Below, one piece after another: positions 16,481 through 26,587 of a stretch of DNA of 64,000 nucleotides. The notes beneath the pieces are model-generated. The model did no database searches, was not told the DNA's origin, and saw only the letters and a program-made list of their open reading frames with translations. Location: assembly GCF_028993555.1 (NCBI RefSeq), contig NZ_CP118611.1:2715604-2779603 (forward strand). Direction: 5' to 3'. The position numbers and the translations under genes were made by a program. The first letter of the stretch is position 1. The number at the start of each line of letters is the position of its first letter. Source of the DNA: Ensifer adhaerens (GTDB taxonomy: Bacteria; Pseudomonadota; Alphaproteobacteria; Rhizobiales; Rhizobiaceae).

Positions 16481-18883
16481 ATGAGAATTTTGCAGGGTCG
16501 CGGATCACGGCGCCGTTCTTTCGCACGGCTGGCACTTGCCAGCGTTTCTTTCATCGCTTGCGTGGGCGCGGTTCAGGCGCAAACAACGACGCCGGCAGCG
16601 ATAACTGCGCCCAGAGCGATTTCCGTTCCAGCAGGATCTCTCGAGGCGGGCATTCTGAAGCTTGGTCAGCAAGCCGACCTGCGTCTGCTTTATCCAAGCG
16701 CGCTCACCAGCGGAAAGGTGACCGGCGGCGTCAAAGGCACGCTTGTGACCGAGGCGGCCGTTGCGCAACTGCTTGTCGGGACTGGGCTTCGCTACCGGGT
16801 CGTCGGTGCGAAGACCGTTCAGATCTTCGATCCGGCGGACGCGACGATCACCACAGGCGCTGTCGTCAAGGATGGCGCAACGCAGCTCGAAAAGATTACC
16901 GCCACCGGTGAGCGGACCGGGGCCGAGGGCATCGTCGAGACCGACGGTTATGTCGCCAAGTCGGCGCGGATTGCCACCAAGACCGACACGCCTGTCATGC
17001 AGACGCCGCAGTCGATGTCGGTGATCAGCCAGAAGCAGCTGCAGGACCTGAAGCCCCAGAACCTGATGGAAGCGCTGAACTACACGCCCGGCGCCCGCGT
17101 CGGCCAGTACGGCGCCGAGCCGCGCTTCGACGCCTTCAAGGTGCGCGGCATCGACCTGACGCTGACCGGCATCTTCCGCGACGGCCTCAGGCAGATATCG
17201 AGCCCGAACGGCCTCTTCCGGCTGGAGCCCTACGGCGTCGAGGCAATTGCGACGCTGCGCGGTCCGGCCGCCTCGATCTATGGCGCCAGCAGCTCGGGCG
17301 GCATCGTCGATATCGTCTCGAAGCGGCCGACCAGCGATCCGCTGCGCGAAGTCGAAGTGCAATACGGCTCCTTCGGCCGCGTGCAGGGCGCGTTCGATGT
17401 TTCCGGCCCGCTCGATGACGAGGGCACTATGCTTTACCGCATGACGGGTCTGGCGCGCGACGGGCGGACCGAGATCGAGGCGGTGAAGGATGACCGTCTG
17501 TTCGTCGCGCCCGCCTTCACCTGGCAGCCGGACGAGGGCACCAGGTTCACACTGCTTGGCGAATACATGGATTCGACCACCGGCGGCACCTGGGGCTATC
17601 TCAATCGCCACGGGCCGGACGGCAAGTCGATCGGCGCGATCCCGACCTATGGTGGCGATGCCCGCTTCAACGACTTCACCCAGAAGCAGGCGCGCATCGG
17701 CTACGAGCTCGAGCACGAGCTCTCAGACAGTGTCACGCTGTTTCACAAGCTGCGCTATTCCGACATCTCGACGCGGCAAGAGTGGGTGTTTGCCAAGTAT
17801 CCGGGCCTGACCGTCGAGGACAACACCGGCGTTGCCAGCGACACCTACCTGAAGTTCGACTTCGACACGGGCGCAGCCGCTCACCAGCTGATCGCCGGCA
17901 TCGACTACAGCTACATGAAATACACCTCGCAGCAGGGTAGTGGGCCGGATCTCTTCATCGACGATTTCACCTATGTGCCGAAGCTCACCTCCACCCAGAA
18001 GCAATCGCAAAGCGGCATCGGCATCTATCTCCAGGACCAGATCGAATATGAGGCCTGGCGCCTGACGGCCGGTCTGCGTCACGACTGGGTGGACAACAAG
18101 TATTCGGTCGACGGCTCGCCGTTTGATCGCAACGACAGCGAAACGACGGCGCGCGGCGCGCTTGGCTACGTGCTGCCGAACGGCATGATGCCCTATGTCA
18201 GCTACGGCACGGCCTTCGTCTCCAATCCCGGCGTGATCATCAATCTCGGTGGGACGGACACCGCGGCCATGCCAACGCTCGGCAAGCAATGGGAAGCGGG
18301 CGTCAAGTACGAGATCCCCGGCCAGAACGCGACGATCACCGCTGCCGTCTTCAACATCGACCAGGAAAACGCCACGGTCTACGAGACGTCCTCGGGCCTG
18401 AACCTTCTGCGTCAGCTCGACCTCAAGTCGCGGGGTTTCGAACTCGAAGGTACGGCTTCGCTCGACAATGGCTGGAACTTCATCGCGTCCTATTCCTACA
18501 ACGACGTCGAAATCACCAAGCTGACATCGGAAACCCTCGGCAACCAGCTGAACTCCTCGCCCTACCACATGTTCTCGCTGTGGGCGGACTACGAGGTACA
18601 GTCCGGCGTGCTTGAAGGGCTCGGTGTCGGCGCCGGCGTGCGCTATGTCGGCTCGAGCTTCGGCGACAACGTCCACACGCCTGTCCTCAACAACGAAGCG
18701 CGCACCTTCATCGACGCGTCGGTCCGCTATGATCTCGGTGCCGCCAATCCGGACTTCGAGGGCGTGCGGCTGCAGCTCAACGCGACCAACCTCTTCAATG
18801 AGGTCGAGCAGCTTTGCACCACTGGCTTCTGCTACTTCGACGAAGGCCGCAAGGTCGTCGCCAGCGTGCGCTATCGCTTCTGA
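16481..18883 (+). CDS. TonB-dependent ferri-siderophore receptor with STN signalling domain
   Basis: Outer-membrane receptor, 800 residues from ATG at 16481. Order: signal peptide ending VQAQT (about residue 34), STN domain (about 45-125, [20 protein letters not shown]), plug (about 165-275, TPQSMSVIS ... [20 protein letters not shown]), then a 22-strand barrel ending with Phe (RYRF). The class is that of FhuA/FoxA/FpvA-type hydroxamate or mixed siderophore receptors. STN plus FecI/FecR means it signals as well as transports. Its stop TGA overlaps the ATG of the permease gene. Confidence 0.94.
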   Translation: MRILQGRGSRRRSFARLALASVSFIACVGAVQAQTTTPAAITAPRAISVPAGSLEAGILKLGQQADLRLLYPSALTSGKVTGGVKGTLVTEAAVAQLLVGTGLRYRVVGAKTVQIFDPADATITTGAVVKDGATQLEKITATGERTGAEGIVETDGYVAKSARIATKTDTPVMQTPQSMSVISQKQLQDLKPQNLMEALNYTPGARVGQYGAEPRFDAFKVRGIDLTLTGIFRDGLRQISSPNGLFRLEPYGVEAIATLRGPAASIYGASSSGGIVDIVSKRPTSDPLREVEVQYGSFGRVQGAFDVSGPLDDEGTMLYRMTGLARDGRTEIEAVKDDRLFVAPAFTWQPDEGTRFTLLGEYMDSTTGGTWGYLNRHGPDGKSIGAIPTYGGDARFNDFTQKQARIGYELEHELSDSVTLFHKLRYSDISTRQEWVFAKYPGLTVEDNTGVASDTYLKFDFDTGAAAHQLIAGIDYSYMKYTSQQGSGPDLFIDDFTYVPKLTSTQKQSQSGIGIYLQDQIEYEAWRLTAGLRHDWVDNKYSVDGSPFDRNDSETTARGALGYVLPNGMMPYVSYGTAFVSNPGVIINLGGTDTAAMPTLGKQWEAGVKYEIPGQNATITAAVFNIDQENATVYETSSGLNLLRQLDLKSRGFELEGTASLDNGWNFIASYSYNDVEITKLTSETLGNQLNSSPYHMFSLWADYEVQSGVLEGLGVGAGVRYVGSSFGDNVHTPVLNNEARTFIDASVRYDLGAANPDFEGVRLQLNATNLFNEVEQLCTTGFCYFDEGRKVVASVRYRF

Positions 18884-20124
18884 TGCAGCCGGATAAGGCA
18901 GCTCAGCCAAGACCATCCCCGGCCGCGATCTTCTTCGCGGTCGGCGGGCTCTATGTGGCGCAGAGTGTGATCGGCGGGCTGACCATGCTTGGCCTGCCGG
19001 CGGTTCTGAGGACGCAAGGGCTGCCACTCGACCAGATCGGTCTCGTCTATTTGACGGTCCTGCCCTGGGCGTTGAAGTTCCTGTGGTCGCCGCAGGTCGA
19101 ACGCTTCCGCCTGCCGGCGATTGGCCGCAATCGCTCGGCCGTGATCATCCTTGTCGGCGGCGCGCTTTCGGCCACGATGCTTGCTGTCCTTGGCCTGCTC
19201 GGGCCGGAACGGCTCGCTCCGGTGCTCGCCTGCCTGGTGTTCATTGCGCTTTTTACCTCGACGGTCGACATCGCCTGCGATGGTTTTGCGGTCGAGACGC
19301 TGGCCGAGGAACATCACGGCTGGGGCAACGCCGCCCAGGTCGGCGGCTCCTATGTCGGCTCGGCGATCGGCGCCGGCCTGTTCCTCGTTCTTGTCGACCG
19401 GCTCGGCTGGGCGCCAGCGGTCTGGATCATGGCGGCTGTCGTGCTGGCGCTGGGCGTTCCTTTCCTGCTCGGCCCGGGCGCGCGTCCAACGAGCGCAACG
19501 CGCAGCCATGTGCCGTCACTCAAAGCCGCGCTGCGGCGGCCGGAGGTGCGCAAAGGTCTGCTGCTTGCGGCAATCTATGTCTCGGCGCAGAAATGGGGCC
19601 TCGCCATGCTCGGCCCCTTCCTGATCGACTACGGCTTCGATCTTGCTTCGGTCGGCGTCCTCAACGGCGTCGGCAGCATGCTCGTCGGCTTCGGCGGGGC
19701 ACTGTTCGGTGGGCTGCTTGTGCGGCTGTGCGATGCCGGCGTCGTCCTCATCGGTGCGCTGCTCCTGCAGGTCGCGATGCTCGTCGCCTTCGCCTATGTC
19801 GGCGCCGCCGGTGACGTCTCGCGGCCGTTGGTGATGACGCTTGCGGTCGCCAGCTCTTCCGGTGTGATGGCCATCGGCTTCGTCGCGCTCTACGCCCAGT
19901 TCATGGGGCTCGCCGATCCGCGCCAGGCAGGCGTCGATTTCACCCTGTTCCAGTGCATGGACAGCCTGGTCAGCATGGCCGGCGGTCTCGGCGCCGGCTG
20001 GATTGCCGAACGTTTCGGCTATCCGGCGTTCTTCCTCTGCGCAGCCGGCGTTTCAACGATGGCAGTGCCTATGCTGGCGCTTCTGTTGCGCCGGCAGCCG
20101 GCGCCGCGACCGACGTTCGCTTGA
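18883..20124 (+). CDS. MFS siderophore permease, RhtX/FptX-like
   Basis: Twelve-helix major facilitator of 413 residues starting MQPDKAAQP at 18883, coupled by TGATG to the receptor stop. It matches the RhtX/FptX pattern: early [19 protein letters not shown], then [17 protein letters not shown], and [10 protein letters not shown]. RhtX of Sinorhizobium and FptX of Pseudomonas are single-protein inner-membrane siderophore importers that replace an ABC system, and no siderophore ABC transporter is nearby, which fits. The siderophore itself is not identifiable. Confidence 0.88.
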   Translation: MQPDKAAQPRPSPAAIFFAVGGLYVAQSVIGGLTMLGLPAVLRTQGLPLDQIGLVYLTVLPWALKFLWSPQVERFRLPAIGRNRSAVIILVGGALSATMLAVLGLLGPERLAPVLACLVFIALFTSTVDIACDGFAVETLAEEHHGWGNAAQVGGSYVGSAIGAGLFLVLVDRLGWAPAVWIMAAVVLALGVPFLLGPGARPTSATRSHVPSLKAALRRPEVRKGLLLAAIYVSAQKWGLAMLGPFLIDYGFDLASVGVLNGVGSMLVGFGGALFGGLLVRLCDAGVVLIGALLLQVAMLVAFAYVGAAGDVSRPLVMTLAVASSSGVMAIGFVALYAQFMGLADPRQAGVDFTLFQCMDSLVSMAGGLGAGWIAERFGYPAFFLCAAGVSTMAVPMLALLLRRQPAPRPTFA

Positions 20125-20129
20125 TCCTC

Positions 20130-20420
20130 TCAGTATTGGATCACGCGGACGTAGAGAATGGGCTTGCCGTCGCGGACAAGGGCGACGCCTTCGTTGCCAT
20201 ACAGAGGGCCTCTTCTTTTCGTGCGGCATAACCACAACGAATCCCCGGTGGTCATGGAGTCCAGCAGCGGCGCGAGTCGCGCGCGGGGATCCGGGAGACG
20301 TTCAACGAAGTCGAGCGGGAATCTGCCGAACTCACCCACCTTCTCGATGAGCCATTCTCGAAACTTATCAGGGGTGGTTTCCTCTACCAATTCAAGGTCG
20401 CCCGGGTTGCGGTCCAGCAT
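20130..20420 (-). CDS. Hypothetical small protein downstream of GlxA-type regulator
   Basis: A 96-residue protein starting MLDRNPGDLELVEETTPDKFREWL and ending DGKPILYVRVIQY. It begins 2 bases past the regulator gene stop (20423), so the two are probably cotranscribed. An alternative TTG start at 20426 would overlap that stop. No domain, signal peptide or metal motif is recognised; composition is charged and soluble. Confidence 0.6.
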   Translation of the reverse strand: MLDRNPGDLELVEETTPDKFREWLIEKVGEFGRFPLDFVERLPDPRARLAPLLDSMTTGDSLWLCRTKRRGPLYGNEGVALVRDGKPILYVRVIQY

Positions 20421-20422
20421 GC

Positions 20423-21427
20423 TCAAATTACTGCACCTTCAATGGCTGTGCGGTCCGAAGCGACACTATCGCGTGACGTCCTGTTTCGGAACTGTCGACG
20501 ATAGCTTGCCGGCGATATCGAGAAGGCGCGAGTAAAATGCTGTCGGAGCGAGACGGTCGAGCCGAAGCCGGCCATTTCCGCTATATGATCGATGGAACAG
20601 GAGCCGGTCTCGAGCAGACGCTGCGCGACCGCGAGCCGCTGTGCCAAAAGCCATTGGGTGAAGGTGGTTCCGATCTTCTTGCGGAAGTGCCGGGTGAAGC
20701 TGCGAAGGCTCATGCCGGCGTGATCGGCCAGCCTTTCGAGCGACAGCGGTTCGTCGAGATGTTCGATCGTCCAGGCGATGGTTGCTCCAAGCGGATCGCC
20801 ACTGCCGGGGACGGGCAGGGGCGCCTCGATGTACTGCGCCTGATCGCCATGACGATGCGGCGCGACGACCAGCCTGCGGGCGATGCGGTTGGCGATCTCC
20901 GCGCCATGATCGGTACGCACCATGTGCAGGCAGCAGTCGATCGCCGCTGCCGTGCCGGCCGAAGTCAGGATGTCGCCCTCATCGATATAGAGCGCGTTCC
21001 GATTGAGTGCGACCTGAGGATAGGCGCGCTCGAATTCGTCGGCCCAGGCCCAGTGCGTCGAGGCGGAACGCCCGTCGAGCAGACCGGCTTCGGCCAGCAC
21101 GAAAGTGCCAAGACATAGGCCGACGATACGAGCACTTCTCGCGTGGGCGGCGCGCAGCGCACTGGTCAGGGGTTCTGACGGCCGGGTGCGTGGATCGTCC
21201 CAGGCCGGCACGATGATCGTATCTGCCTGTGAGAGGCTGGAGAGATCGTGTTCCACGTCGATGCTGAAGCCGGACATGGTGCGGATAGGCCCGGCTTTCT
21301 CGCCGGCGATCAGCAGCCGGTAGCGCGGCACGCCGAGCTTCAAGAGGTCGTCGCCGAAAACGATGCAGGGCACGGAGAGGTGAAACGGGCTGATGCCCTC
21401 GAAGGCGACGATCGCGACAGTATGCAT
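20423..21427 (-). CDS. GlxA-family regulator (DJ-1/PfpI domain plus AraC HTH)
   Basis: Transcription factor of 334 residues from ATG at 21427. Residues about 1-170 form a DJ-1/PfpI amidotransferase-like sensor domain with the elbow VGLCLGTFVLAEAG; residues about 215-315 hold two AraC helix-turn-helix units (LERLADHAGMSLRSFTRHF and IDHIAEMAGFGSTVSLRQHF). It is divergent from the cysteine hydrolase gene (124-base gap), which is its likely target. Such GlxA proteins usually respond to small nitrogenous metabolites; the effector here is unknown. Confidence 0.9.
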   Translation of the reverse strand: MHTVAIVAFEGISPFHLSVPCIVFGDDLLKLGVPRYRLLIAGEKAGPIRTMSGFSIDVEHDLSSLSQADTIIVPAWDDPRTRPSEPLTSALRAAHARSARIVGLCLGTFVLAEAGLLDGRSASTHWAWADEFERAYPQVALNRNALYIDEGDILTSAGTAAAIDCCLHMVRTDHGAEIANRIARRLVVAPHRHGDQAQYIEAPLPVPGSGDPLGATIAWTIEHLDEPLSLERLADHAGMSLRSFTRHFRKKIGTTFTQWLLAQRLAVAQRLLETGSCSIDHIAEMAGFGSTVSLRQHFTRAFSISPASYRRQFRNRTSRDSVASDRTAIEGAVI

Positions 21428-21551
21428 GACGGCTTGGACCCGGTGAAAGCGAATTTGGCCGGAACCTATCACATATTGTCGTTCAGGCCACTTTCGCGAC
21501 AGGGGTGTTTTCGCGAATTTCGCAGGCGTCAGATTGCCAAAGGAACCTCGA

Positions 21552-22169
21552 ATGACACATCATCCGACCATCCGGACCATCGCCGGTGCGACCGCTCCCG
21601 CAAGCCTCAACCCCGGGAAGACGGCGCTGCTGGCGATCGATTTCCAGAACGAGTATTTTAACGGCCGCATGCCGATCCCCGACGGGGAGAAAGCGCTTGC
21701 CAATGCAAAGCGGCTGATCGAACGCTCCGACACGGAGGGCATGAAGGTCTACCACGTCAAGCATGTGACGCCGGCAGGCAGCCCCGTCTTTGCCGAGGAC
21801 AGCGCGACATCCGCATTCCATCCGGACATCCAGCCATCAGACAGCCACACCGTGGTTCGCAAGTCATCCGTGAGCGTGTTTGCCAGCACCGATCTCGCAG
21901 AACAACTCAAGAAGGCCGGGGTCGATACGCTCGTCATCACCGGGCTGATGACCCATGCCTGCGTCGCCGGTGCCGCGCGCGACGCAGTGCCGCTCGGCTT
22001 CAACGTCATCGTTGTTGCCGATGCCTGCGCGACGCGCGATCTTGATACGGGTGATGGCGGCGTCGTTCCGCATGCGATACTGCATCGTGCGTCGCTCGCG
22101 ACCATCGACGATACCTTCGGCGATATCCTGACGACCGATCAGGTGCTGGAACTCGCACGCCGGCGTTGA
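21552..22169 (+). CDS. Isochorismatase-family cysteine hydrolase
   Basis: Cytosolic amidase-like hydrolase, 205 residues from ATG at 21552 with AAAGGA upstream. The catalytic triad can be placed: Asp in LAIDFQNEY, Lys in YHVKHV, and Cys in THACVAGAARDA, preceded by the cis-peptide region VITGLM. The family includes nicotinamidase, ureidoacrylate and N-carbamoyl hydrolases. Divergent GlxA-type control suggests inducible turnover of a small amide. Confidence 0.9.
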   Translation: MTHHPTIRTIAGATAPASLNPGKTALLAIDFQNEYFNGRMPIPDGEKALANAKRLIERSDTEGMKVYHVKHVTPAGSPVFAEDSATSAFHPDIQPSDSHTVVRKSSVSVFASTDLAEQLKKAGVDTLVITGLMTHACVAGAARDAVPLGFNVIVVADACATRDLDTGDGGVVPHAILHRASLATIDDTFGDILTTDQVLELARRR

Positions 22170-22236
22170 CCCGAACCTGCTGTCGGCTCGGCCCCAATGA
22201 AGACCGAATGGCGGCTGGCGCTGTGCCGCCGTCACG

Positions 22237-23274
22237 CTAGGCCGAACCGCGCAACATGATCTCGGCGCTCAAGAGAATGCGCTCGTCCTCGGGGAAGGCG
22301 CCGCCGTCGTCGGTGGTTTCCCCGAGCTTGAACAGCAAGAGTTCGATCGCAAGTCGGCCGATCTCGTTGTAGTTCTGCGCCACCGTCGTCAGCGGCGGGC
22401 AGGTGTAACGCGACAGCGGGTGATCATCATGGCCGGCGACGCGCAGATCCGCGTCGGCATCGCGGCCGACCTTGAGGCCGGACTGGAAGGCGGCGGCGAT
22501 GACGCCGAAGGCGACGCGGTCGTTGGCACAGAGTACTGTCTGCGTCGGAAAGCCGCCGGCGCTAAGGATGCGCAGGGTCTCGTCGAAGCCGAATTTCTCG
22601 AAGTCCCAGGAACCGTTCGGCGTGGTCGTAACCAGCGCCGGCTCCATCTTCAGTTGCTGCATCGCCTCCAGATAGGCGTCACGCCTTGCCATGGCGTTGT
22701 TGTTGACCGGCGGCATGCCGAGATAGCAGGGCGGGCTTCCCGAGCGGCAAAGATAATCGACCATCAGCCGGAAACTCTGGCGGTTGTCGGTGCCGACGAA
22801 GGAGGAGCTGTCGTCGAGTGGCGAGTCCACATAGATCAGCGGAATGCTCTCGCCGAGCGCCGTCAGGGTCTTGTGGTGCGACTGCACGCCAAGGGGCGCG
22901 ATGATGGCGCCGGCGACGTTCATCGACTTGAAGGTCTCGATCGCCCGCTCTTCCATTTCCGGCCGTCCGTCTGAGGAGAGCACGAAGGCAAGGAAGCCGG
23001 CCTGGTTGGCGATGTGCTCGATCCGGCGCGTCAGCGCCATGTAGAAGGGGTCGGTCGAGTTCGGGACGATAACGCCGAGGATATTGGTGCGGCGGCGGTT
23101 CAAGTTGACGGCGAAGATGTTCGGGCGAAAGCCCGATTGCTTGATCGCCGCCTCGATGGCATCCCGCGTCTTCTTTCGAACCGAACTCGGATCATTGAAG
23201 TATTTGGAGACCGTGGGCCGCGACAAGCCGACGAACTCCGAAAAATCCTCCATCGTCTTGATCTGTCTGTCCAC
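22237..23274 (-). CDS. LacI-family transcriptional regulator of the adjacent sugar operon
   Basis: Regulator of 345 residues with GTG start at 23274. The HTH is TMEDFSEFVGLSRPTVSKYFNDPSSV, followed by the hinge (NLNRRRTNILGVIVPN) and a sugar-binding effector domain. It is the last gene, in the same direction, after the ABC-kinase-KbaZ operon (101-base gap), and probably controls it. The operator was not found. Confidence 0.9.
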   Translation of the reverse strand: MDRQIKTMEDFSEFVGLSRPTVSKYFNDPSSVRKKTRDAIEAAIKQSGFRPNIFAVNLNRRRTNILGVIVPNSTDPFYMALTRRIEHIANQAGFLAFVLSSDGRPEMEERAIETFKSMNVAGAIIAPLGVQSHHKTLTALGESIPLIYVDSPLDDSSSFVGTDNRQSFRLMVDYLCRSGSPPCYLGMPPVNNNAMARRDAYLEAMQQLKMEPALVTTTPNGSWDFEKFGFDETLRILSAGGFPTQTVLCANDRVAFGVIAAAFQSGLKVGRDADADLRVAGHDDHPLSRYTCPPLTTVAQNYNEIGRLAIELLLFKLGETTDDGGAFPEDERILLSAEIMLRGSA

Positions 23275-23374
23275 GGTCGCTGTACCCCATATTGTTTTGA
23301 TTTCGTTTATAGGTTCATTTCGAGGGGATAGGCAGTACCGGCTCTGAAATATTCACGGAATGCACCGCCAACCG

Positions 23375-24655
23375 TTAAGCACGGCAGGCCATGAAATAGT
23401 CCTCGAGAACCCTGTCGACGGCAGCAAGTGCCAGCGGTTTTGCTTGAGCGGCCACTTCACCGTCTCGCACGCGCTCGTAACTGCCGGGGAGATACTGGCT
23501 GATCAGTGTTTCCGGAATGGTGACGCCATCAAGCAGCGACAGCAGTTCTTCGACGGCGGCCGCGACCTTCGGATGCGGCCAGTAGTAGCGGATGCGATCA
23601 CTGTAGGAAAAATGCCGTTGCAGTCGCTGGGCTTCCGGCGAACCGTGGTAATACTTGCCCCAGTTCGCAGGCTCCTCACGCATCACCGTTTCCGTCACGG
23701 CTGCCAGCGTCTGCTTGCGCGCCTCGGGGAAGAGGAAGGTGGCGATCTGGTCGAGGCCGTAAAGCGCTTCGCGCAGCGCAAAGGTGAGACCGGGGCCGAC
23801 CTTGAGAATGGCAAAGCCATCGGAGACGAGCTCGTTGAGCGCCTCCGGCGTCTGGTAATCGGTCGAATGCGCCTCGAAGACGATGCCGTCGAGCTGCTTC
23901 AGGCTGGCACTGAGCTTTGCGGCAGCTGCGCGGTCATAGGGGATGACGTTTTCATTGCCGAACTCGACGCCCGGCTGGACAACGGCGCCGACCACTCGGC
24001 TGAAGGCTTCGGTCGCGCCGGCCGCTTCGAAGGCCCGGCGATGGACGTCGACCGTCTCGATTGCCGCCGCGGGTGCCGTGACCTCCAGCGTGTCCAGTTC
24101 TTCCAGCGCACCGCCCGGAACCGGAACTTCTGTGCCGATGATGTAGACAGGAGCGATCCCGTTCGCACCGGAAATGGCGGCTTCGGCGGCGGCGGCCAGC
24201 CGAGCGGCGCGCTCAGCAGTCACCGCGTCAGGCAGCGCCACCGGCTCGCCGGCACAGCCCATGCTGGTGTCGAGGTGGAGCTTGGTAAAGCCGGCCTTCG
24301 CATAGGCTTCGATCATCGTCACGGCCTTGGCCATCGCTTCCGCGGCCGGCAGATGTTTCCACGGATTGGGGCCGAGATGGTCGCCGCCGAGGATGATCTT
24401 CTCTTTGGGAAACGAGACGCGGTCGGCGATGTCGGCGACGAAGCGGGTGAAATCGGCGGGCGTCATGCCGGTATAGCCGCCGTCCTGGTTGACCTGGTTG
24501 CAGGTGGCTTCAATCAGCAGGGCGGCGTCTTCCTGAAGTGCGCGCAGCATGGCGGCCTCGATCACCAGCGGGTGGGCGGAGCAGACGGAGGGAATGCCGC
24601 GCGGACCAGGGCGTTCGCGCCAGTCGGCGATATCGATCAGAAGGTTCTGCTGCAT
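23375..24655 (-). CDS. KbaZ/GatZ-like protein (tagatose-phosphate pathway)
   Basis: A 426-residue member of the class II tagatose-bisphosphate aldolase non-catalytic subunit family (COG4573). Recognisable parts are CSAHPLVIEAAMLRALQED, EATCNQVNQDGGYTGMTP, GGDHLGPNPWK, HLDTSMGC and YYWPHPKV. No GatY/KbaY catalytic subunit is encoded nearby. In Agrobacterium a stand-alone homologue next to a tagatose kinase acts as a D-tagatose-6-phosphate 4-epimerase, and the same neighbour (PfkB kinase, 5 bases upstream) is present here. That role is an inference from context. Confidence 0.87.
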   Translation of the reverse strand: MQQNLLIDIADWRERPGPRGIPSVCSAHPLVIEAAMLRALQEDAALLIEATCNQVNQDGGYTGMTPADFTRFVADIADRVSFPKEKIILGGDHLGPNPWKHLPAAEAMAKAVTMIEAYAKAGFTKLHLDTSMGCAGEPVALPDAVTAERAARLAAAAEAAISGANGIAPVYIIGTEVPVPGGALEELDTLEVTAPAAAIETVDVHRRAFEAAGATEAFSRVVGAVVQPGVEFGNENVIPYDRAAAAKLSASLKQLDGIVFEAHSTDYQTPEALNELVSDGFAILKVGPGLTFALREALYGLDQIATFLFPEARKQTLAAVTETVMREEPANWGKYYHGSPEAQRLQRHFSYSDRIRYYWPHPKVAAAVEELLSLLDGVTIPETLISQYLPGSYERVRDGEVAAQAKPLALAAVDRVLEDYFMACRA

Positions 24656-24660
24656 GGCGG

Positions 24661-25602
24661 TCAGCCCTTTCGCGCGTTGATGAAGGTTTCGAGATCGGCG
24701 CGGGTCGAGGCGCCTTCCATCGGGCCGGAGATCATGACGGCACGGGCACCCGAGGCATTGGCAAATTTCAGGGCTTGAGCGGGCTTGGCGCCGTTCAGCC
24801 AGAATGTGACGAAGGTCGCGCCGAAGCAGTCGCCGGCGCCGGTCGGATCGACCTCCTCGACCTGGAAGCCCGGATGCGAGAACGTCGTTTCCCGATCGAA
24901 GTAGCTGGCGCCTTCGGCGCCGCGCTTGACGACGATCACCTTGATGCCGGTGGCAAGCAGTTCCGAGACAGCGTCTGCCTCGGTCTTCGCCTTGGTGAAG
25001 AGGAAGAGTTCCTGCCCGCTCGGCAGGAAGACGTCGGTCTTTGCGAGTACCGTTTGCAGCGCTTCGCGCATGCCGGGGCTGTCGAGGATTTCTGGCCTGA
25101 GGTTCGGATCGAAGGAAACCGTGCCGCCCGCCGCCTTGATGATTTCGATCGCCGCGACAATGCTCTCCACCACGCTTGGGGCGTAGAGCGATGAACCCAT
25201 GACATGCAGGTGGCTGCAACTGCGCACCAATGCCCGTGCCGCCTCATCGAGCCGGATCATGCCGCAGGCGCTGTGGCGGATGTTGAAGACGAAAGCGCGG
25301 CTGCCGTCGGGACGGTAGCGCACGAAGGCGCTGCCGGTGGTGCCGAGTGGATCGACGGCGATACCGGAAACGTCCACGCCGTCAGCCTTGAGCCGATCGA
25401 GGTTTACATGCCCGAAATCGTCGCCGCCGACGCGCGAGATGATCGCGGCTGCCTGGCCGAGCTTGCCGACCTGGTCGATGAAGATCGCCGGGGCGCCGGA
25501 GGGGTAGGGGCCGATCAGAGGCGTTGCCTGCCGGAAACCGTCGCCCTTTTCGGTGGCGATGATCTCCACGAGGATTTCGCCGATCGTTAGTATCTTGTGC
25601 AT
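24661..25602 (-). CDS. PfkB-family sugar kinase (candidate tagatose kinase)
   Basis: Carbohydrate kinase of 313 residues in the ribokinase/PfkB fold. N-terminal GEILVEIIA and RVGGDDFG define the sugar-binding lid region; C-terminal DPTGAGDCFGATF holds the catalytic Asp and anion hole. It sits between the ABC permease gene (22-base gap) and kbaZ-like gene, so it should phosphorylate the sugar imported by this operon. Given the KbaZ neighbour, D-tagatose is the leading candidate substrate. Confidence 0.88.
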   Translation of the reverse strand: MHKILTIGEILVEIIATEKGDGFRQATPLIGPYPSGAPAIFIDQVGKLGQAAAIISRVGGDDFGHVNLDRLKADGVDVSGIAVDPLGTTGSAFVRYRPDGSRAFVFNIRHSACGMIRLDEAARALVRSCSHLHVMGSSLYAPSVVESIVAAIEIIKAAGGTVSFDPNLRPEILDSPGMREALQTVLAKTDVFLPSGQELFLFTKAKTEADAVSELLATGIKVIVVKRGAEGASYFDRETTFSHPGFQVEEVDPTGAGDCFGATFVTFWLNGAKPAQALKFANASGARAVMISGPMEGASTRADLETFINARKG

Positions 25603-25624
25603 GGGGTTGTTTCTCTTCGGAAGA

Positions 25625-26587
25625 TCAGCGTTTTGCCTGCTTGGCGCGCACGTCGAGCCAGACGGCGATCAGGATCACCAGACCCTTGACGATGAGCTGG
25701 TAGAAGTAGGGGACGGACAGCATGTTCATGCCGTTGTTCATGACCCCGATGATGAGCGCGCCGATGAGCGTCCCGACCATGGTGCCGACACCGCCGGCAA
25801 GCGACGTGCCGCCGAGCACGGCCGCCGCGATCGCATCGAGTTCGTAGCTCATGCCGGCATTGGTCTGGGCGGAGAACAGGCGGGAGGACAAGAGCACGCC
25901 ACTGATCGCCGCCATCACGCCGGAGATCATGAAGATGGTGATCTTCAGCCGGTCGACCTTGATGCCGGAATAGACGGCCGCCTCGCGGTTGCCGCCGGTG
26001 AGGTAGGCGCGGCGGCCGAAGCTCGTCTTGCTCAGGAGGATGTGATTGACGAGAAACAGAACGGCGACCACCCAGATGATGATGGGCAGGCCGAGGAAGC
26101 TCTCCGTGCCGATCGCCGTCCAGGTCGAATTCTCGATCATCGCCGGCGCACCGTTCGTCGGCAGGCTGACCATGCCGCGGTAGATGCCCATGGTCGCCAC
26201 CGTGACGATGAAGGAGGGCAAGAGCAGTTTCGCCGTCAGCACGCCGTTCAGCATGCCCATAAGCGCGCCGGCCAGAAGCGTGACGACCAGCGCCGGCGCG
26301 AAGCCGAGGCCGAAGGCGAAACATTGCGCCCCGACCATGCCGGCAACCGCGATGATCGAGCCGACCGAAAGGTCAATCTCGCCGAGCAGGATCACCCAGG
26401 TCATGCCGAAGGCGGCGATCGCCACCACGGCCACCTGCTGCAGGATGTTCATGAAGTTGACGACCGACATGAAGCGCGGGTTGAGAAAGGAGAAGATGAC
26501 GCAGAGCATCACCAGCGACAAAAGGATGCCGCCATATTGTTTCAGGGCGCGCAGGAAGGCGGCCTGGGTCTCGGATTGCTGTGTCAT
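25625..26587 (-). CDS. Ribose-type sugar ABC transporter permease
   Basis: RbsC-like inner-membrane permease of 320 residues starting MTQQSETQ at 26587; about 8-10 hydrophobic segments are visible. Family signatures are GEIDLSVGSIIAVAGM near residue 70 and AAAVLGGTSLAGGVGTMVGTLIGALIIGVMNNGMNML near 230-265. The start overlaps the ATPase stop by ATGA. Works with the ATPase and binding protein encoded upstream. Confidence 0.93.
   Translation of the reverse strand: MTQQSETQAAFLRALKQYGGILLSLVMLCVIFSFLNPRFMSVVNFMNILQQVAVVAIAAFGMTWVILLGEIDLSVGSIIAVAGMVGAQCFAFGLGFAPALVVTLLAGALMGMLNGVLTAKLLLPSFIVTVATMGIYRGMVSLPTNGAPAMIENSTWTAIGTESFLGLPIIIWVVAVLFLVNHILLSKTSFGRRAYLTGGNREAAVYSGIKVDRLKITIFMISGVMAAISGVLLSSRLFSAQTNAGMSYELDAIAAAVLGGTSLAGGVGTMVGTLIGALIIGVMNNGMNMLSVPYFYQLIVKGLVILIAVWLDVRAKQAKR

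Noticed and set aside
23375..25219. Extended 614-residue version of the KbaZ-like protein
   Set aside because: The added N-terminal part lies out of frame over the PfkB kinase gene and has no similarity; the start at 24655 gives the normal family N-terminus.
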